Origin: Gammaproteobacteria bacterium
GTDB lineage: Bacteria > Pseudomonadota > Gammaproteobacteria > CAIRSR01
Assembly: GCA_963575655.1 (NCBI GenBank)
Contig: CAUYTY010000044.1
Span: forward strand, 1-55,381
DNA: 55,381 bases
Direction of reading: 5' to 3'
Of the stretch, positions 17,813 to 28,216 are shown piece after piece (the first letter of the stretch is position 1; every line of letters begins with the position of its first letter). The notes below the pieces were generated by a model that was not told the origin of the DNA, searched no databases, and worked only from the letters and a program-made list of their open reading frames with translations. The translations under genes were made by a program, and so were the position numbers.

Positions 17813-19027
17813 TCATGTTGATACCGAGATCTGATCGCGTCCGGCTTGTTTCGCCCGATAAAGAGCCGCATCAGCACGAGCAAGCCAAGTCGCAGCGGTG
17901 TCATTACGATGTAGTCCGGTCAAACCCGCCGAAAGGGTAACGCGCCCTTTGGTACCAGTCTCGGTGGTAATCGTTTGAGAACGTACCGCTTCCATCAGTT
18001 TCTGCGCGAGCGACTGACCGTTGTCCACTGGGGTTTCTGCAAGGATGACAGCAAATTCATCACCCGCATAGCGAGCAACAAAGTCATTCTTGCGTGGAAA
18101 GCTACGGGTAAGGGTCTCGGCCACCAGACGGATCACGGCATCACCTGTGGGATGACCGTAGGTATCGTTGATAACCTTGAAGCGATCGATATCCACGATG
18201 AGTAGACACGCGGCCTGGCCTGATCCATGGCATAGTTCCAGGGTTTTTGTTAGGTGCTGATCGAAGGAAGCGCGGTTGTAGAGCCGGGTCATGGAGTCCA
18301 ACGCCATTTCCTTGCGCGCCTGGGCCAATTCGACCCGCAAAGTGGTGAGACGCTCCGCCAGTTCATCGATCTGACTGCTCTGACGCCGATGCCGCTCCTC
18401 TGCGGCCTGACCCACCAGCGTTACCGTAGCGTGGACTTCACGCTTGAGGGTATCAATGGAATCGCTGGCGAGGGCCTGCATCAACCGCGTGAGCTGACTA
18501 TCGACCTGAAGGTCTGCTGCCTCGTTCTGTTCCAAGGCTGTCCTCAGACCCTGGAGCATTTTCCAAAGCGCTTGGCGGAGTTCATTGATATGGGTAACCG
18601 CATAATCTTGTTGGCCACGACAGACCTGAACGGTGAAGTCTCGTACCCCTCCCCACTGACGCGCCCCTTTGGGCAGGGGGGAGGTTGACGGGGGAGGACT
18701 ACCCGTCAGAACGTGACGCGCCCAGCCATCGGCGTGGAGCCGCACCGCATCAGCACTCATGCCTTCCAGATCGATAGCGTAACGGCCAAGGGTGTACAAC
18801 ATCGCTGCCACAGTATCCACAGCGGGATGCACTGCGGTAGATTTTCCGTCGGCAGAATTGGTCATTTGAGATTTTAAAGTGGTCATGGAACGTAGTGAAC
18901 CATCGCTGTCACCAGCTCGGAGGGATTCTTCGACAACAAAGCAATGACACGAAACAACGACAACTATCACCAGATATCTCGTCGATATTATCAGGTTGCT
19001 AGCAATCTGAAAAATATACAAATTCAA
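17813..19027 (-). CDS. GGDEF diguanylate cyclase with uncharacterised N-terminal region
   Basis: Up to 404 residues. The C-terminal half (~240-400) is a GGDEF domain: DSMTRLYNRASFD, LIVDIDRFKVINDTYGH, ARYAGDEFAVIL and SAGLTG. The motif is AGDEF, a tolerated variant, with RKND inhibitory site just upstream. The N-terminal ~200 residues are helical and unassigned, followed by a coiled coil (HRRQSSQIDELAERL). This layout resembles DGCs with a SadC- or thioredoxin-like helper region, but no match is certain. The start is unclear: the first ~45 codons are hydrophobic, and the ATG at about 18886 (MTTLKSQ) may be the true one. Confidence 0.82.
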   Translation of the reverse strand: MNLYIFQIASNLIISTRYLVIVVVVSCHCFVVEESLRAGDSDGSLRSMTTLKSQMTNSADGKSTAVHPAVDTVAAMLYTLGRYAIDLEGMSADAVRLHADGWARHVLTGSPPPSTSPLPKGARQWGGVRDFTVQVCRGQQDYAVTHINELRQALWKMLQGLRTALEQNEAADLQVDSQLTRLMQALASDSIDTLKREVHATVTLVGQAAEERHRRQSSQIDELAERLTTLRVELAQARKEMALDSMTRLYNRASFDQHLTKTLELCHGSGQAACLLIVDIDRFKVINDTYGHPTGDAVIRLVAETLTRSFPRKNDFVARYAGDEFAVILAETPVDNGQSLAQKLMEAVRSQTITTETGTKGRVTLSAGLTGLHRNDTAATWLARADAALYRAKQAGRDQISVST

Positions 19028-19089
19028 CGAGATTGTCCGGTGATCGGACCAGTCAGAGCTATCCCCTAAACGATAACATTTTCCTATTT

Positions 19090-21672
19090 TTACGCACTAG
19101 CACGTCGGAAACTCAACACATTCCCCTCTACATCGACCCTCACCGTATCTCCAGGTCCAAAATCACCGCGCAGGAGGTGGTTCGCCAGCGGATTTTCTAG
19201 ATACTGCTGGAGTGCGCGTTTGAGCGGTCGAGCGCCATAAACAGGGTCGAAACCGACTGCGCTGATGTGATTCAAAGTCGCCTCGGTCAATTCCAAACCG
19301 ATGCGTCGTTCGTGCAAGCGGGTGCGTAAATATTCCGCTTGAATACGAGCGATGGCGCAGATTTGGGTACGTCCCAAGGGGTGGAAAACTACCACCTCAT
19401 CAATTCGATTGAGTAACTCAGGGCGAAATTGGCGGCCCACGAGGTCCATTACCGCATCTTTCATCGCAGCGTAGCGATCCTCCCCGGCCAATTCCTGGAT
19501 AAGCTGCGAACCTAGATTGGAGGTCATTACTACCACAGCGTTGCGAAAATCTACGGTACGCCCATGACCATCAGTAAGGCGGCCATCATCAAGAACCTGG
19601 AGGAGAATATTGAAGACCTCGGGATGGGCTTTTTCCATTTCGTCGAACAAAATGACGGAATAGGGCTTGCGCCGTACCAGTTCGGTAAGATAGCCACCCT
19701 CTTCATATCCCACATAACCGGGAGGTGCGCCAATCAGCCGGGCCACCGAGTGCTTTTCCATGAATTCCGACATATCGATGCGGACCATTGCCTCTTCGGT
19801 ATCGAAGAGAAACTCGGCGAGGGCTTTGCATAATTCTGTTTTACCCACCCCGGTTGGCCCCAAGAACAGGAAAGAGCCAATCGGCCGATTAGGATCCGCC
19901 AACCCTGCTCGTGAGCGACGAATGGCATTAGACACTGAAGCAATGGCCTCATCCTGTCCAATAACTCGCCGGTGCAATCCCTCTTCCATGCGTAGCAGTT
20001 TCTCTCGCTCGCCCTCCAACATTTTGGAAACCGGAATACCCGTCCACTTGGAAACTACCTCGGCGATCTCCTCCTCGGTAACAGCGTTGCGTAGGAGTTT
20101 GAGGTCATGTTGTTTAACCTGTGCGCACGCAGCAAGCTTACGCTCCAATTCCGGGATGCGTCCATATTGGATCTCGGCCATCCGGTTGAGATTACCGGCA
20201 CGGTGTGCAGTTTCTAATTCCAAACGAGCCCGATCAATCTCCTCTTTGATATGGGCAGTACCCGCCAGGGCAGCCTTTTCACCCTTCCAAATCTCTTCCA
20301 GATCAACGTATTCCCGCTCCAGCCGTTCGATCTCATCCTCAATATCCTTGAGGCGGCGCAGGGAGGCGTCATCACTCTCTTTTTTGACTGCTTCACGCTC
20401 AATTCGCAACTGAATGAGGCGGCGCCCCAAGCGGTCCATAGATTCCGGCTTAGAGTCTTTTTCGATGCGAATGCGTGCCGCAGCCTCATCCATTAGGTCA
20501 ATCGCTTTATCCGGGAGATTGCGATCAGTGATGTAACGGTGCGACAAGACCGTTGCCGCTACCAGGGCAGGGTCGGTGATAGTTACTCCGTGGTGGACTT
20601 CATATTTGTCCTTGAGGCCACGCAGAATGGCGATAGTATCTTCTACCGATGGTTCATCCACCAGCACCTTTTGAAAACGCCGTTCCAGGGCTGGGTCTTT
20701 TTCTACATACTTGCGATATTCGTCCAGGGTGGTGGCGCCTACGCAGTGCAATTCTCCACGGGCCAGTGCAGGTTTGAGCATATTCCCTGCGTCTAATGCC
20801 CCCTCAGCCTTACCCGCGCCAACCACAGTATGCAATTCGTCGATGAACAGGATAATCTGTCCCTGTTGCTTAGCCAATTCATTGAGCACCGCTTTGAGAC
20901 GTTCCTCAAATTCGCCGCGATATTTGGACCCGGCAACCAGCGCCCCCATGTCTAAAGCGAGAATGCGTCGATTTTTGAGACCCTCGGGGACCTCACCATT
21001 GATAATCCGCCCGGCGAGCCCCTCGATAATGGCGGTCTTGCCCACACCAGGGTCACCAATTAGCACCGGATTGTTTTTGGTACGTCGCGCAAGAACCTGG
21101 ATGGTGCGTCGAATTTCATCGTCGCGCCCGATTACCGGGTCGAGTTTGCCCTGTTCGGCGCGTTCGGTAAGGTCGATAGTGAAACGCTCTAAAGCTTGGC
21201 GACTTTCCTCGGCGTTGGGATCATCCAATTTCTGACCACCGCGAACTTTGTCGATGGCCTGTTCCAAACTGGCCTTGACGGTGCCGTGTTTACGCAACAG
21301 ATCGCCGAGAGTCCCTTTTTCCTCCACCGCCGCCAGTGCGAATAGTTCGCTACTGATGTACTGTTCCTTGCGCTTCAGTGCAAGTTTTTCGGTAAGGTTG
21401 AGCAGACGATTGAGATCATTGCCGAGGTGGATATCACCTCCTCCGCCTTCGACTCGCGACAGCCGCTCCATGACCTCGCTGAGTCCAGTACGAAGGGCAT
21501 TAACGTTAACATCTGCTAATTGAAAAAGGTGGCGTACGGTACCGCCCTGTTGATCCAAGAGCGCGGTCATCAGATGGACCGGCTCAATAAACTGGTGATC
21601 ACGCCCCACAGCGAGACTTTGCGCCTCGGTTAGGGCCAATTGAAATTTATTGGTCAATCGATCCATACGCAT
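19090..21672 (-). CDS. clpB: ATP-dependent disaggregase ClpB
   Basis: 860 residues, the usual ClpB length. The N-terminal Clp repeat domain begins [23 protein letters not shown]1 has [15 protein letters not shown] and Walker [10 protein letters not shown]. The long coiled-coil middle domain (~410-530), which distinguishes ClpB from ClpA/ClpC, is present. NBD2 has [14 protein letters not shown] and the Arg finger region [10 protein letters not shown]. It solubilises aggregated protein together with DnaK. An AAGGGG ribosome-binding site lies 7 bases before the ATG. No clear sigma-32 promoter was found upstream. Confidence 0.97.
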   Translation of the reverse strand: MRMDRLTNKFQLALTEAQSLAVGRDHQFIEPVHLMTALLDQQGGTVRHLFQLADVNVNALRTGLSEVMERLSRVEGGGGDIHLGNDLNRLLNLTEKLALKRKEQYISSELFALAAVEEKGTLGDLLRKHGTVKASLEQAIDKVRGGQKLDDPNAEESRQALERFTIDLTERAEQGKLDPVIGRDDEIRRTIQVLARRTKNNPVLIGDPGVGKTAIIEGLAGRIINGEVPEGLKNRRILALDMGALVAGSKYRGEFEERLKAVLNELAKQQGQIILFIDELHTVVGAGKAEGALDAGNMLKPALARGELHCVGATTLDEYRKYVEKDPALERRFQKVLVDEPSVEDTIAILRGLKDKYEVHHGVTITDPALVAATVLSHRYITDRNLPDKAIDLMDEAAARIRIEKDSKPESMDRLGRRLIQLRIEREAVKKESDDASLRRLKDIEDEIERLEREYVDLEEIWKGEKAALAGTAHIKEEIDRARLELETAHRAGNLNRMAEIQYGRIPELERKLAACAQVKQHDLKLLRNAVTEEEIAEVVSKWTGIPVSKMLEGEREKLLRMEEGLHRRVIGQDEAIASVSNAIRRSRAGLADPNRPIGSFLFLGPTGVGKTELCKALAEFLFDTEEAMVRIDMSEFMEKHSVARLIGAPPGYVGYEEGGYLTELVRRKPYSVILFDEMEKAHPEVFNILLQVLDDGRLTDGHGRTVDFRNAVVVMTSNLGSQLIQELAGEDRYAAMKDAVMDLVGRQFRPELLNRIDEVVVFHPLGRTQICAIARIQAEYLRTRLHERRIGLELTEATLNHISAVGFDPVYGARPLKRALQQYLENPLANHLLRGDFGPGDTVRVDVEGNVLSFRRASA

Positions 21673-21773
21673 GGCTTTTCCCCTTATTGTTTATTAACTT
21701 TTCATCAAGGATAAATATTTCGCAAGCCTCGCCAAGCCTAACGTTTAGAATAGAGCAAAATATTTTTGGCAAA

Positions 21774-22622
21774 TCATGCAGTGGCCAGAACATCCTTCAT
21801 ATCATCGATGATTTCCATTAATTCTTCGCCATTCAAATCAAAGACTCGCAGAGTACCCTCTTCAATACGTGACCACTCAGCACTATCATTTTCCCAATGG
21901 TAAAGATGACAGAGATGATTAGCAAGGGATAAGAGTGCGACCTGCCTAGCCAATAAACTATCGGCAGCATTAGTGAGAAGATCTTCGTCGTGGTGATTAA
22001 ATATGGCCGTGCGAATCTCTTCTGGGAGACACCAGGAACGGGCCACAAAGTACCCTACTAACGCATGATTTGTATTGAAATGTTGTTCTTCTAAATTAAT
22101 CAAAAGCCCTTGCGAGTCGGTATGAAATTTAATAAAATCTTCTGCATAATTTGAGAATTTCTGCATCATTAACGGAATGCCGCAATCATGAAATAATCCC
22201 ATCATATGCGCTTGATCTGCTGCCATTATTTTAAATCGACGCGCCAATGCCGAGCAGATCAAGGCGGTATCGGCAGCCATATCCCAGAAACGACTGAAAC
22301 TTATTCGAGACGCACTCGACATCGCCGTTCGTAGAGAAAGCCCCGTAATTAGGTTGGCACTGTTGTTCATTCCTAACAACATAACCGACTGAGAGATCGA
22401 TGTAACTTTTCTACCCAAACCGAAAGCCGGGGAATTCGCGGCACGTAACATGGCCACCGCAAGCCCTACGTCTTTTTCTACCGCACGGGCAATCTTGCGT
22501 AAATCAGGATCAAATCGTTGTTGTTCTTCCATAACGAGCAGCAATATCTTCGGCTGTGGTGGAATGTCAATCCCTTTTAGTAGTTGTGCGGTGGTGTTTT
22601 CATCAAAAGTTTGGATTGTCAT
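21774..22622 (-). CDS. HDOD domain signalling protein
   Basis: 282 residues with an HDOD domain (~15-215): IPPQPKILLLVMEEQ, LRAANSPAFGLGRKVTSISQ, LMMQKFSNYAED and LFHDCGIPLMM, with retained HD-like residues. HDOD proteins usually lack phosphohydrolase activity and act in signalling with c-di-GMP or two-component systems. It lies 100 bp upstream of clpB but is probably a separate unit. Its ATG is the last of a series of repeated ATGACAAT start-like units created by the 14-bp tandem repeat just upstream. No normal ribosome-binding site is visible. Confidence 0.85.
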   Translation of the reverse strand: MTIQTFDENTTAQLLKGIDIPPQPKILLLVMEEQQRFDPDLRKIARAVEKDVGLAVAMLRAANSPAFGLGRKVTSISQSVMLLGMNNSANLITGLSLRTAMSSASRISFSRFWDMAADTALICSALARRFKIMAADQAHMMGLFHDCGIPLMMQKFSNYAEDFIKFHTDSQGLLINLEEQHFNTNHALVGYFVARSWCLPEEIRTAIFNHHDEDLLTNAADSLLARQVALLSLANHLCHLYHWENDSAEWSRIEEGTLRVFDLNGEELMEIIDDMKDVLATA

Positions 22623-22624
22623 AA

Positions 22625-22708
22625 CGGTATTGTCATGGCGGTATTGTCATGACGGTATTGTCATGACGGTATTGTCATGACGGTATTGTCATGACGGTAT
22701 TGTCATGA
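22625..22708. repeat. Tandem repeat, six 14-bp units of CGGTATTGTCATGA
   Basis: Six consecutive copies; the first differs by one base (GG for GA at the end). The array abuts the start codon of the HDOD gene. Read on the reverse strand each unit gives TCATGACAATACCG, repeating the sequence ATGACAAT that begins the gene. The units are 14 bp, so successive ATGs fall in different frames. Confidence 0.95.
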
Positions 22709-22957
22709 CGGTAGCTCTTATTGTTACAGGGTGATAAATGAATAACAGCGTATAAATAACTAGATATTACCCTATGCCTAAAGAAAAATACTGACCAATT
22801 CTATCATCAACCCCCAGATATATCAATAGATACAATATAACCTGGATAATTACTGCAGAAGTGTTTATTAGTATATGGGGAGTTGATCTTGCTTTATCAA
22901 GTTACACAACGTGAAGTGATCAGCAAAATTAAGAGAACCTATGCCTGATTTATCCAT

Positions 22958-23557
22958 TTGGTTACCGTTATGTTCAACTATGCGATGATCCTATATCCAG
23001 CTGACCCGCTGGTAAGTGTCGAGATTGCCAAGCTAGAGGCCACGTTGCGGACATTAGGCGTTATTGGGACGCCGCTCCCTACGATGGATGCTGTGGATCT
23101 GACGCTCGTTGACTGGTACGCGGCAGGGGCACAATTGTTGGAACAAGTCACTTTTCTGGGGTGTTCACCGGTGGTGCGCTTGGCAGCAGCCTACGACGGT
23201 GATACCGATTTTTGCCGGCTATGTCTACCGCCACCGCTACCGCATCCGGTTTGGCGCGCACCACCGGGTGCGTCGCCCCCCCGTTGTCCACGTTGTCGGA
23301 CCGCTGACGCTACATGGCGCACCGCTCTTCCGGCATGGGAAGCGGATCCGGTGGCAAGCCGCCACGTCTGCCCTAGCTGCGGTCACGGCACCCCTCTGCA
23401 CCAGTGGCGACTACGCGAGGCTGCCGGTTTTGGACGCAGTTACCTGGAACTGTGGGGGATACACCCTGGTGAGGCCGTACCTGGGGAAGTGCTGCTTGCC
23501 ACCCTCGCTCAGTTGAGTGGCGGACCGTGGCGCTGGTTTTACTGGCTACCCACCTAA
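22958..23557 (+). CDS. Conserved hypothetical protein with zinc-ribbon-like Cys pairs
   Basis: 199 residues, function unknown. It has three CxxC pairs: CRLC near residue 86, CPRC near 109 and CPSC near 138. They suggest one or two zinc sites, a little like the FdhE rubredoxin-like region, but the rest does not match FdhE. The C-terminus GIHPGEAVPGEVLLATL then GGPWRWFYW looks conserved. There is no signal or membrane segment. ATG at 22970 (MFNYAM) is an alternative start. The strong Pro/Arg content in the middle reflects GC-rich sequence. Confidence 0.6.
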   Translation: MVTVMFNYAMILYPADPLVSVEIAKLEATLRTLGVIGTPLPTMDAVDLTLVDWYAAGAQLLEQVTFLGCSPVVRLAAAYDGDTDFCRLCLPPPLPHPVWRAPPGASPPRCPRCRTADATWRTALPAWEADPVASRHVCPSCGHGTPLHQWRLREAAGFGRSYLELWGIHPGEAVPGEVLLATLAQLSGGPWRWFYWLPT

Positions 23558-23769
23558 ACCGCACCAGATACGAACACTTAAGAACTCCACACCAACGGCA
23601 TATATCGCAACCCGCGCAGGATGCAGTGGGGAACGAACCGCATCATTTGCCTCATTCACCTTTTATTTCGCTTTGTTGAGATGCAAAAGGAAACCTGACG
23701 AAACGACGACCAAGGCTGGACCCAATACCAACGGCATGTATCGCAGAACAGGCGAGTAGCCAATTAGAC

Positions 23770-25152
23770 TCAACCGAGTTCATCCTTGAATTGCGCTGAA
23801 TCTAGGTGATGGCGGTGCAGGAGACGGTAAAATTCAGTGCGATTGCGTTTTGCTAGACGTGCCGCCTGGGTTACGTTACCGCGCGTCAAACGAAGCAAGC
23901 GCACCAGATAATCGCGTTCAAAATCAGTACGTGCATCCTCTAGGGAGGGAATGCCTTGAGGCTCACCACGTAACGCACGACCAACCAACCCCGGAGGGAT
24001 AACGGGTCCGGTGGATAGTGCAACCACCTGCTCCACAACGTTGTAGAGCTGCCGTACATTACCTGGCCAAGGGGCCTGAACCAACAATTCCATCGCTTCA
24101 GGGGTGAAGCGCAGGTCTTTGTGGTCATAACGTTCAGAAAGGGTTTCGAGGAAGTGGTCTGCCAGAAGCAGGATATCTTCGGGACGTTCGGCTAGAGATG
24201 GCAGACGGAGGGTCACTACGCACAAGCGGTAGTAAAGATCCTCCCGAAAGCGTCCACTTCTCGTTTCAACCTCTAGATCGCGGTGACTGGCGCAGAGGAT
24301 GCGGACATCTACGGCGACACTCTGAGTGGCGCCCACCGGACGGACCTGGCGTTCCTGCAATACGCGCAGCAATTTGGCCTGAAACGAGAGCGGCATATCT
24401 CCCACCTCATCCAGAAACAAGGTACCGCCCCCAGCGGCCACAAACATACCCTTGTTACTATTTATGGCTCCGGTAAAGGCCCCCTTGACGTGACCGAATA
24501 GCTCCGACTCCAGCAGATTCTCCGGGATGGCCGCGCAATTCAGGGCCAGAAACGGTCCCCGGGCACGACGCCCCGCACGATGGATGGCTCGTGCGAGCAA
24601 CTCCTTGCCGGTGCCACTATCGCCGTGGATGTAGATACTGGCATCCCCTTCTGCCACCCGTCGGGCTTGGGAAAGAATCTCCTCCATGGCGCTACTACGG
24701 GTAATGATGTCGGCACGCCACGCCGCCGCTGTTGCTGATGCGTCGGGGGCACGCAGGCGTACCGCCGCCTCAATCTGCTCCAGCAGCAAACGTGCATCGA
24801 ACGGTTTGGTGAGAAAACCGAAGATCCCGCGTCGAGTAGCATCCACCGCCTCAGGGATGGTGCCATGGGCGGTCAGGATGATTACCGGCAGGGTCGGATG
24901 ACGACGATTCACGGTATCGAACAAGGTCATGCCGTCCATACCGTCCATGCGTAGATCGGTAAGCAAAACCTGCGGGCGGAAGGTGGAGAGTATGCCCAGG
25001 GCCTGTTCACCACCACCAGCACCCGCAACCTCGTAGCCCGCCGCGCTTAGGCGGATAGTGAGCAGGCGCAACAGGTCTGGATCATCGTCAACCACCAATA
25101 CTCGCGGCTGGGAGGTAACCGAGTTAGAAGAATCAGTGGCTTTTGCGCTCAT
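23770..25152 (-). CDS. glrR: Sigma-54-dependent response regulator GlrR (QseF)
   Basis: 460 residues. REC domain (~17-130) with [14 protein letters not shown] and [14 protein letters not shown]+ domain with Walker [15 protein letters not shown], the sigma-54 contact motif GAFTGA and [10 protein letters not shown]; Fis-type HTH at the end ([20 protein letters not shown]). The ATG at 25152 begins MSAKATDSS and overlaps the upstream qseG-like stop by 20 bp. Gene order glrK-qseG-glrR matches enterobacteria, where the system drives sigma-54 genes of the cell envelope response, including glmY. No sigma-54 promoter was noticed within the window. Confidence 0.92.
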   Translation of the reverse strand: MSAKATDSSNSVTSQPRVLVVDDDPDLLRLLTIRLSAAGYEVAGAGGGEQALGILSTFRPQVLLTDLRMDGMDGMTLFDTVNRRHPTLPVIILTAHGTIPEAVDATRRGIFGFLTKPFDARLLLEQIEAAVRLRAPDASATAAAWRADIITRSSAMEEILSQARRVAEGDASIYIHGDSGTGKELLARAIHRAGRRARGPFLALNCAAIPENLLESELFGHVKGAFTGAINSNKGMFVAAGGGTLFLDEVGDMPLSFQAKLLRVLQERQVRPVGATQSVAVDVRILCASHRDLEVETRSGRFREDLYYRLCVVTLRLPSLAERPEDILLLADHFLETLSERYDHKDLRFTPEAMELLVQAPWPGNVRQLYNVVEQVVALSTGPVIPPGLVGRALRGEPQGIPSLEDARTDFERDYLVRLLRLTRGNVTQAARLAKRNRTEFYRLLHRHHLDSAQFKDELG

Positions 25153-26287
25153 CCATGCTCTTCTCGATAGAGGTAAGGTCCTTGAGTTTTCGGCGCAGCT
25201 CGACGGCCTCGTGACGAGCGGCATCCCGTTCCTCCCTTGTCTCCACCAATTCCTTGCGCAGGATAGTTAGCTCATCATCCTGAATATCGGTCGCCTGCTC
25301 CGCCTTGGCCTGGGCGAGATCGGCGGCCTCGCATGACCACGCATAACCGCCCTTGCGCGCCAATGCTCGGATTTCACGCTCACGGGCGAGCAGCAGCAGT
25401 AATTGGACGGATCCCCGTGCGTCCATTGGTCGTTGCCGCAGAAATCTCTCCAACAAAAGAGTGGCCCGACTTACATCACCACGATTATTGCGCCCCAGAA
25501 GCATGGCCGCCAAACGCGGCAACGCCTTGGGATCAGAAGCCGCCGCCCGTTCGACCTGGACCAAGCTACGGGCCGAAGGTCGCACCAAAGTCGCAGCGAC
25601 GAGCGTCGCTGCTTCGTCTCCCCCCTCCAGGGCCGGTTTCACTATTGCAGTCGTTGTTTGGGGAGCAACAACTTTGGGGGTAACCGTCACAACCGGCGAT
25701 ACCTCCGGGGGAGCGGGTACAGGGACCACCACCTCGGTAGCCTTTGGGACTGTTTTACTCACTACTGGAAGCATCTCCGCTGCAGGAAGCGGTGCCTTTA
25801 CGGGGACAGAGAGCACGGTCTCAGCAGCCTTCGGGCTAGCTGGTGCGCCTTTCACGGCGGGGGATGTTTCTTTCGCGGGCGGTGGTGCCTCTGTGGTCTT
25901 CACTGCCTGTGGCGTGGTCGGTGCCTCCGTAGGAACTAGTGTTTCTACGATAGAAGAGGTCTTTGCGGGATTAATTACCTCCGTAGCCTTCACAACAACA
26001 GGGGTTACCTTGGTTGTCGTTGTTGCCTCATCAGGCGTTGGTGCCCCCGGCACGGCAGACACCTTCGCCGTTGCCGACATTTCTGCAGCAGTGGAGGATT
26101 CCAGGGAAGAGGCTGGTGGTCTTACTGCAATCGGTACATCTCCCCCGTGGGGAGATACTTCAGCCGTTGAGGCATCGGTGGAGTGTACCTCTAGTGGCGC
26201 TACGACACAGACCACTAACAGTAGCGTCTTCAACCATCTACCCATTGCGGCGTTTTCTCGCAAGGTAAGTTGTAGATACATCCTCAC
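25133..26287 (-). CDS. qseG: QseG/YfhG-like protein with long low-complexity region
   Basis: 384 residues between glrK and glrR. A signal sequence MGRWLKTLLLVVCVVAPLEV starts at residue ~16. A ~190-residue Pro/Ala/Val/Thr-rich stretch follows (~35-225). The C-terminal part has the helical ending [15 protein letters not shown], which matches the end of enterobacterial QseG, an outer-membrane lipoprotein that regulates the partner kinase. Unlike QseG, no lipobox cysteine is apparent. The GTG at 26287 overlaps the glrK stop (GTGA) and follows GGAGGGGG, which fixes the start. The low-complexity region is an unusual expansion. Confidence 0.75.
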   Translation of the reverse strand: MRMYLQLTLRENAAMGRWLKTLLLVVCVVAPLEVHSTDASTAEVSPHGGDVPIAVRPPASSLESSTAAEMSATAKVSAVPGAPTPDEATTTTKVTPVVVKATEVINPAKTSSIVETLVPTEAPTTPQAVKTTEAPPPAKETSPAVKGAPASPKAAETVLSVPVKAPLPAAEMLPVVSKTVPKATEVVVPVPAPPEVSPVVTVTPKVVAPQTTTAIVKPALEGGDEAATLVAATLVRPSARSLVQVERAAASDPKALPRLAAMLLGRNNRGDVSRATLLLERFLRQRPMDARGSVQLLLLLAREREIRALARKGGYAWSCEAADLAQAKAEQATDIQDDELTILRKELVETREERDAARHEAVELRRKLKDLTSIEKSMDERKSH

Positions 26288-27729
26288 GAAGTCCCCCTCC
26301 TGGTATCCAATGGCAGGGTGACTCGCAGGCAAGCCCCGGCCAGTTCACGGGGAGACACCGCCTCGATATGACCACCGTGGGCGTAGACATATTCCCAGGC
26401 AATGGACAGCCCAATACCCGTCCCCTTGAGATGACCGCCACCAGCGTACCGCCCCTGATAGAACGCCTCGAACACTTTGTTGCGCTCCTCTTCTGCAATG
26501 CCGGAACCGGCATCTTCTACCTCCAAGACTACCGTTTCACCATGCCGTTCCAGGCGCAGCATAAGCGCGCCGTCTTGGGGTGAGAATTTCACCGCATTGG
26601 ACAACAAATTATCTACCACCACTCGAAGCTTTTTGGCGTCACCGCGCAGGGTGAGTCGAGTAAGCGCTAAGTGCAACCTGAGCCCCTTGGCGATCATTGC
26701 GGGGCGATGGTCGGTAATCACCTCTCGAACCAGGGCATCGAAAAATACCGGGGTCGCTAGCAGGGTACCGTGTTCGGAACGGGCCAAACTGAAGTTGAGT
26801 AGGTCTTCGATGAGCCGCTGCAAGGTTGCCGCATTGGTCTTGAGGATGGCAACGATCTCAGCCTGGCCAGGAGACAGTTCACCAACAACCCCCTCGGCCA
26901 ACAGGTCCGTCCCCTCTCGCAACGCCGTGAGTGGAGTCTTGAGTTCGTGAGAGACCTGGTGCAGAAATTTGGTCTTCTCCTCCTCCAGTTCCACCAAACG
27001 TCGGCGTAACCAATCCAAACGCTCCCCTAATTCTTGCAAGTCACGAGGGCCGAGCACCACCACCGGGGTAGCAAACTCGCCATCACCCAAGCGGCGTAAC
27101 GCGGTGTCTACCTGACGAATAGGACGATTAATAAGCACCACGAACAACCCAGCGAGGACCAACGCCGCCGGACCCAAGGCTACCGCTTGCCAATACAGGA
27201 AGTACTGCGTGCTGGCGGTGGTGCTCTCCATAACATCCACCTCGTGTTCGATGAGGGCCTTACTATCGGCTAGGACCTCATGCGACAAACCGGAAAGCTC
27301 GGTGAGATCGCGCACCGCAATCGGTACCGCCTCCGCATCGGGACGACCATCGGCAAGGTGGGCGCGAACCTGTTTGGCCAGCTCGCTAAGATGCCGCAGA
27401 CGCTGACGCTGCACATCGTCTAGAGGCAGGTCATCCAATTCGGCGGTAGTGCGGGAAAAATCTTCGTGGGTACGTCGATAGAGGTCCAACAGCGGCAACT
27501 CACCCACTACCTGGTACTGACGCACCACACGTTCCATGTCGGTAGCCTTCTCGACCAGGACCGAACTGGCGCGGGTAGCCGTCACCGCTCGGAATACTGC
27601 TTTCTGACTCTGGGCCGATAACTGCTGAAGGTGCACGGCGGTGTAGACCAACCCCCCAATCGGGGGCAGGGCCACCAGACCAAAGCCAAACAGGGTGAGT
27701 TGTAAGAGAGAGCGAGGATGTAGCGCCAT
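26284..27729 (-). CDS. glrK: Sensor histidine kinase GlrK (QseE)
   Basis: 481 residues. TM1 ~12-32 and TM2 ~178-200 enclose a ~145-residue helical periplasmic sensor domain. HAMP follows (NRPIRQVDTALRRLGDGEF), then HisKA with HQVSHELKTPLTALREG, and HATPase with LLSNAVKFSPQ, DAGSGIAEEE and GTGIGLSIAWEYV. It should phosphorylate GlrR encoded in the same operon. The stop overlaps the next start by 4 bp. Confidence 0.93.
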   Translation of the reverse strand: MALHPRSLLQLTLFGFGLVALPPIGGLVYTAVHLQQLSAQSQKAVFRAVTATRASSVLVEKATDMERVVRQYQVVGELPLLDLYRRTHEDFSRTTAELDDLPLDDVQRQRLRHLSELAKQVRAHLADGRPDAEAVPIAVRDLTELSGLSHEVLADSKALIEHEVDVMESTTASTQYFLYWQAVALGPAALVLAGLFVVLINRPIRQVDTALRRLGDGEFATPVVVLGPRDLQELGERLDWLRRRLVELEEEKTKFLHQVSHELKTPLTALREGTDLLAEGVVGELSPGQAEIVAILKTNAATLQRLIEDLLNFSLARSEHGTLLATPVFFDALVREVITDHRPAMIAKGLRLHLALTRLTLRGDAKKLRVVVDNLLSNAVKFSPQDGALMLRLERHGETVVLEVEDAGSGIAEEERNKVFEAFYQGRYAGGGHLKGTGIGLSIAWEYVYAHGGHIEAVSPRELAGACLRVTLPLDTRRGTS

Positions 27730-27962
27730 GGTGTGGAAACCGCCGACCGAAACGGCGAAGGTTAGACGCTACTAAACCTTTGACGCCAATACCTGGAAAT
27801 GGGTGAAAAATGGTGCCTATGAGTAGCCCCCACGGCTTCACCTGTCTTCCGATAGGAATATTCTACCTTGTGCCTGGGCATGAAGCGCGCGTCATTTCCA
27901 CTAACTATTTGTTTATAAATGATTTATCGAAACGTGCACACGCACGAACCACCTAAACGAAT

Positions 27963-28039
<77 letters not shown>

Positions 28040-28216
28040 GAAAAGACCATGGAATATGCTGATTGGGTAGATTTACTCTATCGCATTCGCACCGGTCATC
28101 CACTATCAAATCTATTATATTCTTTATCCTCTCGGCTTCAAGACTGCCCTGTGGGAGGGCGTCAGTGCCGAGATTTCCCGGTTCCGGCGGTTGCCGTGCT
28201 TGAGCGAGGTGCTTTT

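Noticed and set aside
21673-21773. Sigma-32 heat-shock promoter for clpB
   Set aside because: CTTG-like and CCTTGAT-like words occur, but none pair at the right spacing with a CCCCAT-type element.
22620-22720. CRISPR array
   Set aside because: The 14-bp units are contiguous, without spacers; a plain tandem repeat.
25353-26321. Forward 322-codon frame opposite the qseG-like gene
   Set aside because: It is the antisense shadow of a low-complexity GC-rich gene; the reverse gene has signal peptide, overlaps and conserved end.
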